Below, piece after piece: positions 19,976-27,333 of a stretch of 64,000 nt of DNA (positions within the stretch are counted from its first letter, which is position 1; each line of letters begins with the position of its first letter). The notes under the pieces were generated by a model, which had not been told where the DNA came from, ran no database searches, and was given only the letters and a program-made list of their open reading frames with translations. A program made the translations under genes and the position numbers. The DNA is from JALYLC01 sp963743275. GTDB taxonomy: Bacteria; Actinomycetota; Thermoleophilia; Gaiellales; JALYLC01. The DNA is taken from contig CAVUPB010000002.1 in NCBI GenBank assembly GCA_963743275.1, positions 62,001 to 126,000 on the forward strand, written 5' to 3'.

Positions 19976-21136
19976 TCAGCCGCTGCGGAGCGCGTTCCAG
20001 GCCTGCTCCCAGCGCGCGAACGGGACGCAGATGCGTCCGCCGCCGCAGTGCTCGACCGGGGTGTGGCGGAACGCGATGCGGCGCAGCAGGGCGGGCGGGG
20101 CGTCGGCGTGCAGGGCGTGGCAGGCGGCTGCGCCGAGCAGGCCGCAGGCGTCGCGGTTGACCGGCGTGGCGCCGAAGAAGCGCGACACCTCGGCCTGCAT
20201 GCGCGCCCCCGAGGCGTAGCGCATCCAGCGGTAGGCGCAGCCGGGGTGGGGGGCGCGGGCGCCGAGCATCCAGAGGTCGAGCTCGCCGGGTGCGCCCTCG
20301 CGCGGGAGCGTCAGGCCCACGTCGACGTTCTGGTCGCGGATCTGCTGCGCCGTGTACCAGTCGCCCTGGCCCACGTCGACGAGTCCGCCGGCGAAGGCGT
20401 CGATCTCGTCGCCCGGTAGCTGCCAGAGCGCTCCCGCGAGCGCCAGGCGGCGCTTCGTCAGCGCGACGGCAGCCGTGAACTGGGGCTCGTCGAGCGCGTA
20501 GGGATCGCCGATCGCGAGGCCCGGCGCGAGCTTGCGCAGCTCGATCGCCGCATCGCCGATCTCGAGCGCCGTGTCCTCGAGCGCGACGTGCCCGCGCCGC
20601 GCCTTCGCGTTCCACGACAGCGGCGCCCACGATGCGGGCGCGTGCTTGCGGAGGCTCGTGCGCCAGAGCAGCAGCCGGGGCGACCACATGAACGCGATGC
20701 CGTAGCGGCGCGCGCCGGCGCGCCCGGCGGCCGGATCGCGGAAGGGCGCGCGGAAGCTCGCGCGCTGCGGCACCAGGCCGGGGTTGAGCGCGCGCGCCGC
20801 GCCGTCCTGGACGAGCGCGTAGGCGAGCCCGCCGGGGATCGACGCGACGTCGAAGGCCCAGCCGTCGGCGGCGCGCCGCAGCCCGGCCGCGGTGTCGGCG
20901 TAGCGCACCTCGACACGGCACCCCGTGCTGCGCTCGAAGGCCGTCACCCAGGCGCGCTCGGCGTAGCCCTGGCGCGCCAGCAGGCGCAACGCCCCCTCGG
21001 CGCGCGGAAGCGCCGCCTCGGGCCCGGACGGGCCCGCGACCGCCGCGCCCGTCGTCGAGCCGCCCGTCCCGCAGGCGGTCGCGACGCAGGCCAGCACTGC
21101 GGCGAGCAGTGCGCAGCGGGCCGAGCGGCCGGACAT
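19976..21136 (-). CDS. Spermidine/putrescine-type ABC binding lipoprotein (second paralogue)
   Basis: The 386-aa extracytoplasmic solute-binding protein has a signal peptide and a lipobox (VLAC at Cys17, or ATAC at Cys22). It aligns by eye with the other binding protein of this operon: both have the ACHALHAD/TCKELHAD block and a Cys-rich C-terminal HCGGG..C..F.RW pattern. It lies at the 3' end of the operon, its ATG touching the permease stop. Two binding proteins for one permease pair suggest a broadened or two-component ligand range. Its sequence is more diverged than that of the upstream paralogue. Confidence 0.8.
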   Translation of the reverse strand: MSGRSARCALLAAVLACVATACGTGGSTTGAAVAGPSGPEAALPRAEGALRLLARQGYAERAWVTAFERSTGCRVEVRYADTAAGLRRAADGWAFDVASIPGGLAYALVQDGAARALNPGLVPQRASFRAPFRDPAAGRAGARRYGIAFMWSPRLLLWRTSLRKHAPASWAPLSWNAKARRGHVALEDTALEIGDAAIELRKLAPGLAIGDPYALDEPQFTAAVALTKRRLALAGALWQLPGDEIDAFAGGLVDVGQGDWYTAQQIRDQNVDVGLTLPREGAPGELDLWMLGARAPHPGCAYRWMRYASGARMQAEVSRFFGATPVNRDACGLLGAAACHALHADAPPALLRRIAFRHTPVEHCGGGRICVPFARWEQAWNALRSG

Positions 21137-21978
21137 CAGAGGTACTGGGAGCCGGCCACGGCCGTCAGCGCGCCCGGATCCTCGGCCGCGGCGCGCGTGT
21201 CGCCGCCCGGTGCCAGCCGCTGCGCGAAGTAGACCGGCACGATGCTGAGCAGCACGACGACGGCGGCGACGACGTTGATCTCGGAGCCGCTGCCGCCGGT
21301 GCGCAGGCCGGTCCAGATCCAGATCGGGATCGTCGTGTTGCCGCCGGCGGTGAAGATCGTGACGATGACCTCGTCCCACGACAGCGCGAAGGCCAGCAGC
21401 GCGCCTGCCACGAGCGCGCTGCGCAGCTCCGGCAGGAGCACGTAGAGGAACGTCTGCAGGCCGTTGGCGCCGAGATCCATCGACGCGTCCTCGATCGAGG
21501 GCTGCATGCGGCGCAGGCGTGCGATCACGTTGTTGAAGACGATCACGATGCAGAACGTCGCGTGGCCGATCATGATCGTCCAGAGCGAGAACGGGATGCC
21601 CGCGACCGCGAACGACGACTGCAGCGCGATCCCGGTGATCACGCCCGGCAGCGCGATCGGGATGACCACGAGGAACGAGACGGAGTTGACGCCGAAGAAG
21701 CGGTAGCGCGCGACGGCGAACGCGGCGGCCGTCCCGAGCACGAGCGCGACGGCGGTCGCGGCGCAGGCGACCTTGAGCGAGAGCACGAACGCGTCGCGCA
21801 CCTCCTGGTCGTTCCAGGCCACGCTGAACCAGTGCAGCGAGAAGTGCTTGATCGGCCAGGTCTGCACGTTCGAGCGGTTGAACGCGTAGAGCACGATGAC
21901 CGCGAGCGGCACGTACAGGAAGAGGACGACGAGCAGCGTCCAGATGCGGAGCAGGGAGCCGGTGGCGCGGGATTCCAT
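21136..21978 (-). CDS. Polyamine-type ABC transporter permease (PotC-like)
   Basis: The 280-aa protein has six hydrophobic segments. The cytoplasmic EAA loop (SIEDASMDLGANGLQTFLYV) contacts the ATPase. The N-terminal LFLYVPLAVIVLYAFN is typical of PotC. It pairs with the upstream PotB-like permease two bases away. The substrate class (polyamine or related cation) is inferred from the PotA/PotD neighbours. Confidence 0.9.
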   Translation of the reverse strand: MESRATGSLLRIWTLLVVLFLYVPLAVIVLYAFNRSNVQTWPIKHFSLHWFSVAWNDQEVRDAFVLSLKVACAATAVALVLGTAAAFAVARYRFFGVNSVSFLVVIPIALPGVITGIALQSSFAVAGIPFSLWTIMIGHATFCIVIVFNNVIARLRRMQPSIEDASMDLGANGLQTFLYVLLPELRSALVAGALLAFALSWDEVIVTIFTAGGNTTIPIWIWTGLRTGGSGSEINVVAAVVVLLSIVPVYFAQRLAPGGDTRAAAEDPGALTAVAGSQYL

Positions 21979-21980
21979 GG

Positions 21981-22889
21981 CTAGAGGTGCTCGAAGGCGC
22001 CGAGCCGGCGGGCGCTCAGCAGGTAGACGGCCATGATCGCGAGCGGCACGGTGGCGAACGCGGCGGCGAACGGCGCGTTGTTGGCGATGCCGAAGTTGCT
22101 GTAGACGACCGAGCCGATCAGCTGGTGGTTGTCGCCGCCCACGATCGCCGGGGTGATGAAGTCGCCGAGCGTGAGCGAGAACGTGAAGATCGAGCCGGCC
22201 ACGACCCCCGGGAAGGCAAGCGGGAGCACGATCGTGCGGAACGTCGTGCCGCCCTTCGCGCCGAGGTCGCGCGAGGCCTCGATCAGCGACCCGGGCACGC
22301 GCTCGAGCGCCGCGTAGACCGGCAGGATCATGAACGGCAGCCAGACGTACGCGAACGCGATCGTCATCGCGATCTCGGTGAAGCCGATCTGCACGTTGAG
22401 GCCGACCTTCTCGCCCAGCGCGTGCAGGATGCCGCCGTCGTCGAGGATCAGGCGCACGCTGTAGAGCCGGACGATCAGGCTCGAGAACAGCGGCACGGTC
22501 ACGAGCACGAGCACGAGGCGCCGCGTCCGCGGCGCGGCTACGCGCGTCAGGTAGTAGGCGAGGGGGAATGCCAGGACGACGTCGATGACGGTGGTGACGG
22601 CGGCGAACCCGAGCGTGCGCGCGACGATCGAGCGGTAGACGGGGTCGCCGGTCAGGAACGCGCGGTAGTTGTCGAGGTTCCAGACGTGGACGGGGTTCGG
22701 CGAGAGCTCGTCGGCACGCCAGAACGACTGGATCAGCAGGCTTCCGAGCGAGGCCAGGTAGACGCCGACCAGCCACGCGAGCGGCACGGCCAGCAGCAGC
22801 ACCAGCTTGAGCCAGCGGTGGCGGAAGAAGAAGGCGGAGAGCCGCGTGAGCGCGCTCTCCGCCTTCGGCGTGACGTCAGCGGCCGTCAA
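21981..22889 (-). CDS. Polyamine-type ABC transporter permease (PotB-like)
   Basis: The 302-aa integral membrane protein has about six helices and the EAA loop LIEASRDLGAKGGTTFRTIVLP. GDFITPAIVGG near the C-terminus is characteristic of PotB/PotH permeases. The start appears to be TTG, immediately after the stop of the upstream binding-protein gene (TGA TTG), so it depends on translational coupling. No better in-frame ATG or GTG precedes the first helix. Confidence 0.88.
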   Translation of the reverse strand: MTAADVTPKAESALTRLSAFFFRHRWLKLVLLLAVPLAWLVGVYLASLGSLLIQSFWRADELSPNPVHVWNLDNYRAFLTGDPVYRSIVARTLGFAAVTTVIDVVLAFPLAYYLTRVAAPRTRRLVLVLVTVPLFSSLIVRLYSVRLILDDGGILHALGEKVGLNVQIGFTEIAMTIAFAYVWLPFMILPVYAALERVPGSLIEASRDLGAKGGTTFRTIVLPLAFPGVVAGSIFTFSLTLGDFITPAIVGGDNHQLIGSVVYSNFGIANNAPFAAAFATVPLAIMAVYLLSARRLGAFEHL

Positions 22890-24002
22890 TCAGCCCTTGA
22901 TCGACGTCCACTTGGCGACCCACTGCGAGTACGGCTGGCAGTCGGTCTTGCCGTTGCCGCAATCGCTCAGCGGCGTCTTCCAGAACTTGATCCTGTTGAG
23001 GTAGGCGACGTTGCCGTCGGCGTGCAGCTCCTTGCACGTCGCGGCGCCGAGCGCCTTGCAGGACTGGAGGTTGGCCGGGGTGTAGGTGTTGAACTTCGCG
23101 ACCTGCGCCTGCACCTTGGCGCCGGCCGCGTACTTCAGCCAGGCCTGCGCGCAGCCGGGGTTCTTGAGGTTCTTGGCCAGCATCCAGACGTCCGACCAGC
23201 CGGTCGCGCCCTCCTTGGGGAGCGTCTGCGAGACCTTCAGGCCGGCGCGGTTGAGCTGGGCCACCGCGAGCGGCCAGGCGGCGCCGAGCGTCGCGCCACC
23301 GGTCTGGAAGATCTTGACCTCGTCGGTCGCGAAGCCCCAGTAGGCCTTGATCAGCGGCCGCTGGCTCTTGAGCAGCGTCACCGCCGCGTCGAGCTGGGAC
23401 GACGTCAGCTCGTACGGATCCTTGATGCCGAGCGACGGCTTCGTCTTCGAGAGGTAGAGCGCCGCGTCCGCGATCTGGATCGGGTTGTTCGGGATCGTGA
23501 TCAGGCCCTTGTTCTTGGGGTCGTAGAGCGCCGACCACGAGTTCGTCACGCCCTTGTACTTGGCCGGGTTCCACATCAGCACGTTCGGGCCCCACTGCCA
23601 CGGCACGCCGTAGTACTTGCCGCCGACGTAGTGGTTCGGGCCCTTGACGAGCTGCGGCGTGAGCTGGTTCCAGTTCGGGATCGACTTCGGGTCGATCGGC
23701 TGCACGAGCCCGCTCGCGATCAGGCGATTGGAGGCGTCGCCCGAGGCCGAGACGAGGTCGTAGCCCGCGTTCTTCTTCATGAGGTTGTACATCTCGTCCG
23801 AGCTGCCTGCGTACTGGTGCTGCACCTTGCAGCCGGTCTGCTTCTCGAACGGGGCGACCCACTGGTTCTCGGTGTAGCCCTCCCAGGCCACGACCTTGAG
23901 CACGCCGCCGAGCTTCTTCGCCTGCGGCTTCGCGGTCGCGGCGGCGCTCGTGGCGAGCAGGGCGGCCGTCGCAAGTGCGATGACGGCGATGCGCTTCTTC
24001 AT
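22890..24002 (-). CDS. Spermidine/putrescine-type ABC substrate-binding protein (PotD-like)
   Basis: The 370-aa protein has a Sec signal peptide (residues 1-24) without a clear lipobox, unlike its paralogue at the operon end. The mature part begins with the LKVVAWEGYTENQWVAPFEKQ pattern of PotD/PotF proteins. It has paired Cys residues near the C-terminus. A strong GGAGGAG ribosome site lies inside the end of potA, and ATG 24002 overlaps the potA stop. It should deliver a polyamine-like ligand to the PotB/PotC-like permeases. Confidence 0.87.
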   Translation of the reverse strand: MKKRIAVIALATAALLATSAAATAKPQAKKLGGVLKVVAWEGYTENQWVAPFEKQTGCKVQHQYAGSSDEMYNLMKKNAGYDLVSASGDASNRLIASGLVQPIDPKSIPNWNQLTPQLVKGPNHYVGGKYYGVPWQWGPNVLMWNPAKYKGVTNSWSALYDPKNKGLITIPNNPIQIADAALYLSKTKPSLGIKDPYELTSSQLDAAVTLLKSQRPLIKAYWGFATDEVKIFQTGGATLGAAWPLAVAQLNRAGLKVSQTLPKEGATGWSDVWMLAKNLKNPGCAQAWLKYAAGAKVQAQVAKFNTYTPANLQSCKALGAATCKELHADGNVAYLNRIKFWKTPLSDCGNGKTDCQPYSQWVAKWTSIKG

Positions 24003-25087
24003 CCGTTCTCCTCCATCCCACGTGGAGTCGCGATGGCGACGGCGTGACTGCCGTGCCAGACGACCTGTACCGGGCGCCCCTGGGCGGCCCGTACTTGCGT
24101 AGACGTCTGCGCGAGGTTCTGGGCTAGTACGCCGAGCGCCGATCCGTCTTCGAGCCGGACCACGTAGCGCGTGATCGGCCCGAGGTAGACGACGTCCTCG
24201 ATCGTTCCGCCACGGGCCTCCTCGCCGGCCTGGGGCGCGTATGCGGCGTCCTCGAGCCGCAGCTTCTCGGGCCGCACGGCGCGCCCGTCGCCGAGGACGT
24301 TCGAGGTGCCGACGAAGTTCGCGACGAACTCCGTGGCCGGCCGCTCGTAGACCTCCGCCGGGCTCCCGACCTGCTCGATGCGGCCATGGCTGAAGACGGC
24401 CAGCCGGTCGCTCATCGAGAGCGCCTCCTCCTGGTCGTGCGTGACGTAGACGAACGTGATGCCGACGGTCTGCTGGATGTGCTTGAGCTCGATCTGCATC
24501 TCCTGGCGGAGCTTGAGGTCGAGCGCTCCGAGCGGCTCGTCCAGGAGCAGGACGCCGGGGCGGTTGACGAGCGCGCGCGCGAGCGCGACGCGCTGGCGCT
24601 GGCCGCCGGAGAGCTGGCTCGGCTTGCGCTGCGCGAACTCGCCGAGGCGCACGAGCGCGAGCGCGTCGCTCGCGCGGCTGCGCCGCTCGGCCCGGGCGAC
24701 GCGCTTGACGCGCAGGCCGTACTCGACGTTCTCCTGCACGGTCATGTGCGGGAAGAGCGCGTAGTCCTGGAAGACCGTGTTGACGTCGCGCTCGTAGGGC
24801 GCGCGCGCGGTCACGTCCTCGCCGTCGAGCAGCACGCGCCCGCTCGTCGGGCGCTCGAAGCCGGCGATCATGCGCAGGCACGTGGTCTTGCCCGATCCGG
24901 AGGGCCCGAGCAGCGAGAAGAACTCTCCGCGCCCGACGTCGAGATCGACCCCGTCGACGGCGACGAACGCGCCGAAGTGCTTCGACACGCCGTCCAGCCG
25001 GACGCTCACGTCAGCGGCCGGTGCACCCGACTGGGCGGTCCCGATCGTCGCGGCCTCCTCCACGGTTGGGCGACGATAGCAGCGCAT
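23999..25087 (-). CDS. potA: Polyamine-type ABC transporter ATP-binding protein (PotA-like)
   Basis: The 362-aa ATPase has Walker A GPSGSGKTT, Q-loop VFQDYALFPHMTVQEN, signature LSGGQRQRVALARAL, Walker B LLLDEPLGALD and a TOBE domain at the C-terminus (about residues 280-355). The RPEKLRL segment is typical of PotA. It is the first gene of a minus-strand operon potA-potD-potB-potC-second binding protein. The 5' end could instead lie at an in-frame GTG a few codons in. Its start is about 65 bp from the divergent Fe-S carrier gene. Confidence 0.9.
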   Translation of the reverse strand: MRCYRRPTVEEAATIGTAQSGAPAADVSVRLDGVSKHFGAFVAVDGVDLDVGRGEFFSLLGPSGSGKTTCLRMIAGFERPTSGRVLLDGEDVTARAPYERDVNTVFQDYALFPHMTVQENVEYGLRVKRVARAERRSRASDALALVRLGEFAQRKPSQLSGGQRQRVALARALVNRPGVLLLDEPLGALDLKLRQEMQIELKHIQQTVGITFVYVTHDQEEALSMSDRLAVFSHGRIEQVGSPAEVYERPATEFVANFVGTSNVLGDGRAVRPEKLRLEDAAYAPQAGEEARGGTIEDVVYLGPITRYVVRLEDGSALGVLAQNLAQTSTQVRAAQGRPVQVVWHGSHAVAIATPRGMEENG

Positions 25088-25139
25088 CTGGAGGCGCGAG
25101 CGCGCGAGCCGCGGGAATAGGAAGCCGGCCGCGAGCGCT

Positions 25140-25145
25140 TAGACT
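25140..25145 (+). promoter_or_regulatory. -10 box (TAGACT) of the A-type Fe-S carrier gene
   Basis: This is the same hexamer as the tRNA-Leu -10. It lies seven nucleotides before ATG 25153, which has no Shine-Dalgarno sequence. Confidence 0.5.
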
Positions 25146-25152
25146 GCAACAG

Positions 25153-25509
25153 ATGGAGATCATCACCGTCAGCGAGCCTGCCCGCCTCAAGGCGATCGCC
25201 CTGCGCGAGGCCGAGGGGCACGCGCCGGATGCCGTCCTGCGCGTGGGCGTCCAGGGCGGAGGCTGCTCGGGTTTCCAGTACCTGCTCGAGTACGACGAGC
25301 GCCGCGACGACGACCACGTGCTCGACGTGGCGGGTCTCACGATCGTGATCGACCCGTTCTCGGCGCCGCTCCTGGCCGGCACCGTGCTCGAGTACGACGG
25401 CGGCCTGGGCGGCAAGGGCTTCGAGTTCCGCAACCCGCAGGTCGAGGCCGGCTGCGGCTGCGGCCGCTCGTTCCAGGTGAACCCCGAGGCGCTCGAGGCG
25501 CTGGGCTAG
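25153..25509 (+). CDS. A-type iron-sulfur carrier protein (IscA/ErpA family)
   Basis: The 118-aa protein has the three invariant cysteines of A-type carriers: Cys38 (GGGCSG), then 62 residues, then Cys101-Gly-Cys103. It accepts an Fe-S cluster from a scaffold and passes it to apo-enzymes. In this window aconitase and QueG need such clusters, though no link is shown. It is a stand-alone gene, followed by a 447-bp repeat-containing spacer. ErpA is the likeliest orthologue in actinobacteria, but IscA cannot be excluded. Confidence 0.92.
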   Translation: MEIITVSEPARLKAIALREAEGHAPDAVLRVGVQGGGCSGFQYLLEYDERRDDDHVLDVAGLTIVIDPFSAPLLAGTVLEYDGGLGGKGFEFRNPQVEAGCGCGRSFQVNPEALEALG

Positions 25510-25620
25510 CACCCCGCGGGCCCGGACGGCGTGAACGCCGCCGGCCCTGCATGCGGTACCTGACCGCGGAAGCCCTGGCGGAGCGCCGCTGCGTATCACC
25601 CGCGCCGGTGCTGCCGCGAA

Positions 25621-25660
25621 GACCTCGCGTCGCCGACCCGGGGGAACCTCTTGCGAGGTC
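25621..25660 (+). repeat. 40-bp B element, copy B2
   Basis: It has perfect 8-bp terminal inverted repeats, GACCTCGC and GCGAGGTC, and the internal GAACCTCTTGC block. The preceding dinucleotide is AA, as in the A-B units, but no A palindrome is left beside it. Confidence 0.8.
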
Positions 25661-25725
25661 ACGCGCGCCGTCCCAGGTGCGAGTGGGGAGTAGCCCCGGC
25701 GCGGTGGGACGCGGTGCGCGGGTTT

Positions 25726-25756
25726 CCAATTGGCACTCGCGGCGAGTGCCAATTGG
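25726..25756. repeat. Dispersed palindrome, copy A3 (perfect 15-1-15)
   Basis: The arm is CCAATTGGCACTCGC. Relative to A1 and A5 the G-C pair in AAGTGG/CCACTT has become T-A on both arms, so pairing is kept. Confidence 0.9.
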
Positions 25757-25818
25757 CATTTGCGCGCTGTCCTTCAGGGCAGCGTGCGGCCCAGTGATTT
25801 GAGGCTGACGCGGTTCTC

Positions 25819-25858
25819 GACCTCGCAAGAGGTTCCTGGTAGTCGGCGTGGCGAGGTC
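25819..25858 (-). repeat. 40-bp B element, copy B3 (inverted)
   Basis: The reverse complement starts GACCTCGC and ends GAACCTCTTGCGAGGTC, matching B2. It is joined through TT (AA on the element's strand) to palindrome A4, the same junction as A1-B1. Confidence 0.85.
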
Positions 25859-25860
25859 TT

Positions 25861-25891
25861 CCAAATGACACCCGCCGCGAGTGCCATTTGG
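25861..25891. repeat. Dispersed palindrome, copy A4
   Basis: A 15-1-15 hairpin with 13 of 15 pairs intact. The arm variant is AAATGG/CCATTT, a third compensated base pair at the position that is G-C in A1 and T-A in A3. Confidence 0.85.
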
Positions 25892-25956
25892 AAGCTGGCA
25901 CCGAACCGTGACACGGCGGCACAGACGGGTACGCCAGGGCCTGCCACGCTCACCGC

Positions 25957-26505
25957 ATGGCCGCTCTCCCGAGTCTCTACAAAGCGCGTGGCGTTCCCGT
26001 CAAGAGCCCGGTCTGCGCGATCTGCCTCGATCGCACGCGTGGCAGGACGCTCGAGCGCCCGCTCACGCACGGCGTGTGCATCTGGCTGTGCGCGGGGCAC
26101 CATTCGACGGAGTTCCTGCGCAGGAACGCGGGTCGCGACTTCGTCGTCACGCTGCAACGCACCTGGCGGTCGAACGGCTGCCTCACGCGCGCGCGATCGC
26201 GGGCGCTCGACGCGCATCTGGCGGCCGTCCGGGCGCTTGGGCGCGCGCGGGTGATCGCCCGCCGGCGGCCGGGCTCGTATGCCTGGCCGCGGCTGCGCGA
26301 GGAGGCCGAGCAGGCCTTCGCGCGCGGTGAGCGCGTGCTCGCCACCATCGCGCTGCTTCGCGCTCGCCACGCCCGCGACCACGCGACGGTGCCGAGCGTG
26401 CGCACGATGCGCCGCTGGTTCGCCGATGGCCGCTGGCTTCGGCTTCCGGATGCGGTGCCCGCGCTCTTCGCCGAGGGCCCGGTCGGCCCCACGGTCGCGG
26501 GATGA
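25957..26505 (+). CDS. Uncharacterised zinc-finger-like protein with C-terminal helix-turn-helix-like segment
   Basis: The 182-aa protein is of unknown function. Near the N-terminus Cys20-x2-Cys23 and Cys41-x3-Cys45-x2-His48-His49 form a likely zinc site, followed by RRNAGRDFV and an Arg-rich helical middle. The C-terminal VRTMRRWFADGRWLRLPD could be a recognition-type helix. It has no signal peptide or membrane segment. It lies directly downstream of the densest repeat cluster of the window. I do not recognise a characterised homologue; a nucleic-acid-binding role is a guess from the zinc site and basic character. Confidence 0.7.
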   Translation: MAALPSLYKARGVPVKSPVCAICLDRTRGRTLERPLTHGVCIWLCAGHHSTEFLRRNAGRDFVVTLQRTWRSNGCLTRARSRALDAHLAAVRALGRARVIARRRPGSYAWPRLREEAEQAFARGERVLATIALLRARHARDHATVPSVRTMRRWFADGRWLRLPDAVPALFAEGPVGPTVAG

Positions 26506-26508
26506 CGG

Positions 26509-26514
26509 TATCTT
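26509..26514 (+). promoter_or_regulatory. -10 box (TATCTT) of lgt
   Basis: TATCTT is followed by six bases and ATG 26521. It overlaps the region just after the zinc-finger gene stop, so lgt probably has its own leaderless transcript. Confidence 0.5.
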
Positions 26515-26520
26515 CGAGCC

Positions 26521-27333
26521 ATGCTGCTGGCCTCGATCCCGAGCCCGTCGGATCCGTTCGTCTTCCACCTGGGGCCGCTCGCGCCGCGCTGGTACGGGAT
26601 CCTGCTCGCGATCGGGATCCTGGTCGGAATCCTGATCACCCGGCGCCAGCTGGCGCTGCGCGGGCGCGACCCGGGCATCGCCGGGGAGGTGGCCGTGTGG
26701 GCCGTCCCGTGCGGGGTGGTCGGCGCGCGGCTCTACCACGTCGTCACCGACTGGTCGGCGTTCTCGGGCCATCTCGAGAAGATCCCGCTCATCCAGCAGG
26801 GTGGACTCGGCATCTACGGCGCCATCCTCGGCGGTGCGCTCGGAGCCGCCATCGGCGCGCGCTATGCCGGGGTGCCGCTGCTCGTGATCCTCGACTGCGC
26901 GGCGCCCGCCACCGCCTTCGCGCAGGCGCTCGGGCGCTTTGGCAACTACTTCAACCAGGAGCTCTTCGGCGGCCCGACGAGCCTCCCGTGGGGCCTCGAG
27001 ATCGACACCGAGCACCGTCCGGCGCAGTATCTCGACAACGCGACGTTCCACCCGACGTTCCTCTACGAGTCGCTCTGGAACCTGCTCGTGATGGCCGTGC
27101 TGCTGCGCGTCGCGCGGCGCTGGCGCCGGCAGGCGGCCGGCTACGTGCTGGCCCTGTACCTCGCGCTCTACTCGCTCGGGCGCTTCTGCGTCGAGGGGCT
27201 GCGCGTCGACCCGGCGCACGAGCTCGGGCCGCTGCGGCTGAACCAGGTGGTGGCCGCGGTCGTCTTCGCGCTCTCGCTCGCCGTGCTCGCGCGGCTGCGC
27301 GGCGCGAAGCCGCAACCTGCGCGCGAGCGTTAG
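26521..27333 (+). CDS. lgt: Prolipoprotein diacylglyceryl transferase
   Basis: The 270-aa integral membrane enzyme has about seven hydrophobic segments. The Lgt signature GRFGNYFNQELFGG lies at residues 138-151, and GGLGIYGAILGG and ARLYHVVTDW are further conserved blocks. It transfers diacylglycerol from phosphatidylglycerol to the lipobox Cys of prolipoproteins. Two likely substrates are encoded here: the second binding protein and the DUF3352 protein. It converges on a histidine kinase gene with a 4-bp overlap. Confidence 0.95.
   Translation: MLLASIPSPSDPFVFHLGPLAPRWYGILLAIGILVGILITRRQLALRGRDPGIAGEVAVWAVPCGVVGARLYHVVTDWSAFSGHLEKIPLIQQGGLGIYGAILGGALGAAIGARYAGVPLLVILDCAAPATAFAQALGRFGNYFNQELFGGPTSLPWGLEIDTEHRPAQYLDNATFHPTFLYESLWNLLVMAVLLRVARRWRRQAAGYVLALYLALYSLGRFCVEGLRVDPAHELGPLRLNQVVAAVVFALSLAVLARLRGAKPQPARER

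Larger units (their letters stand above)
25510..25956. other. 447-bp intergenic spacer filled with repeats
   Basis: No credible coding frame is seen. The spacer holds B2 (25621-25660), palindrome A3 (25726-25756), inverted B3 (25819-25858) and palindrome A4 (25861-25891). A CACGCT hexamer at 25945, six bases before the next ATG, is a possible weak -10. Confidence 0.7.
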
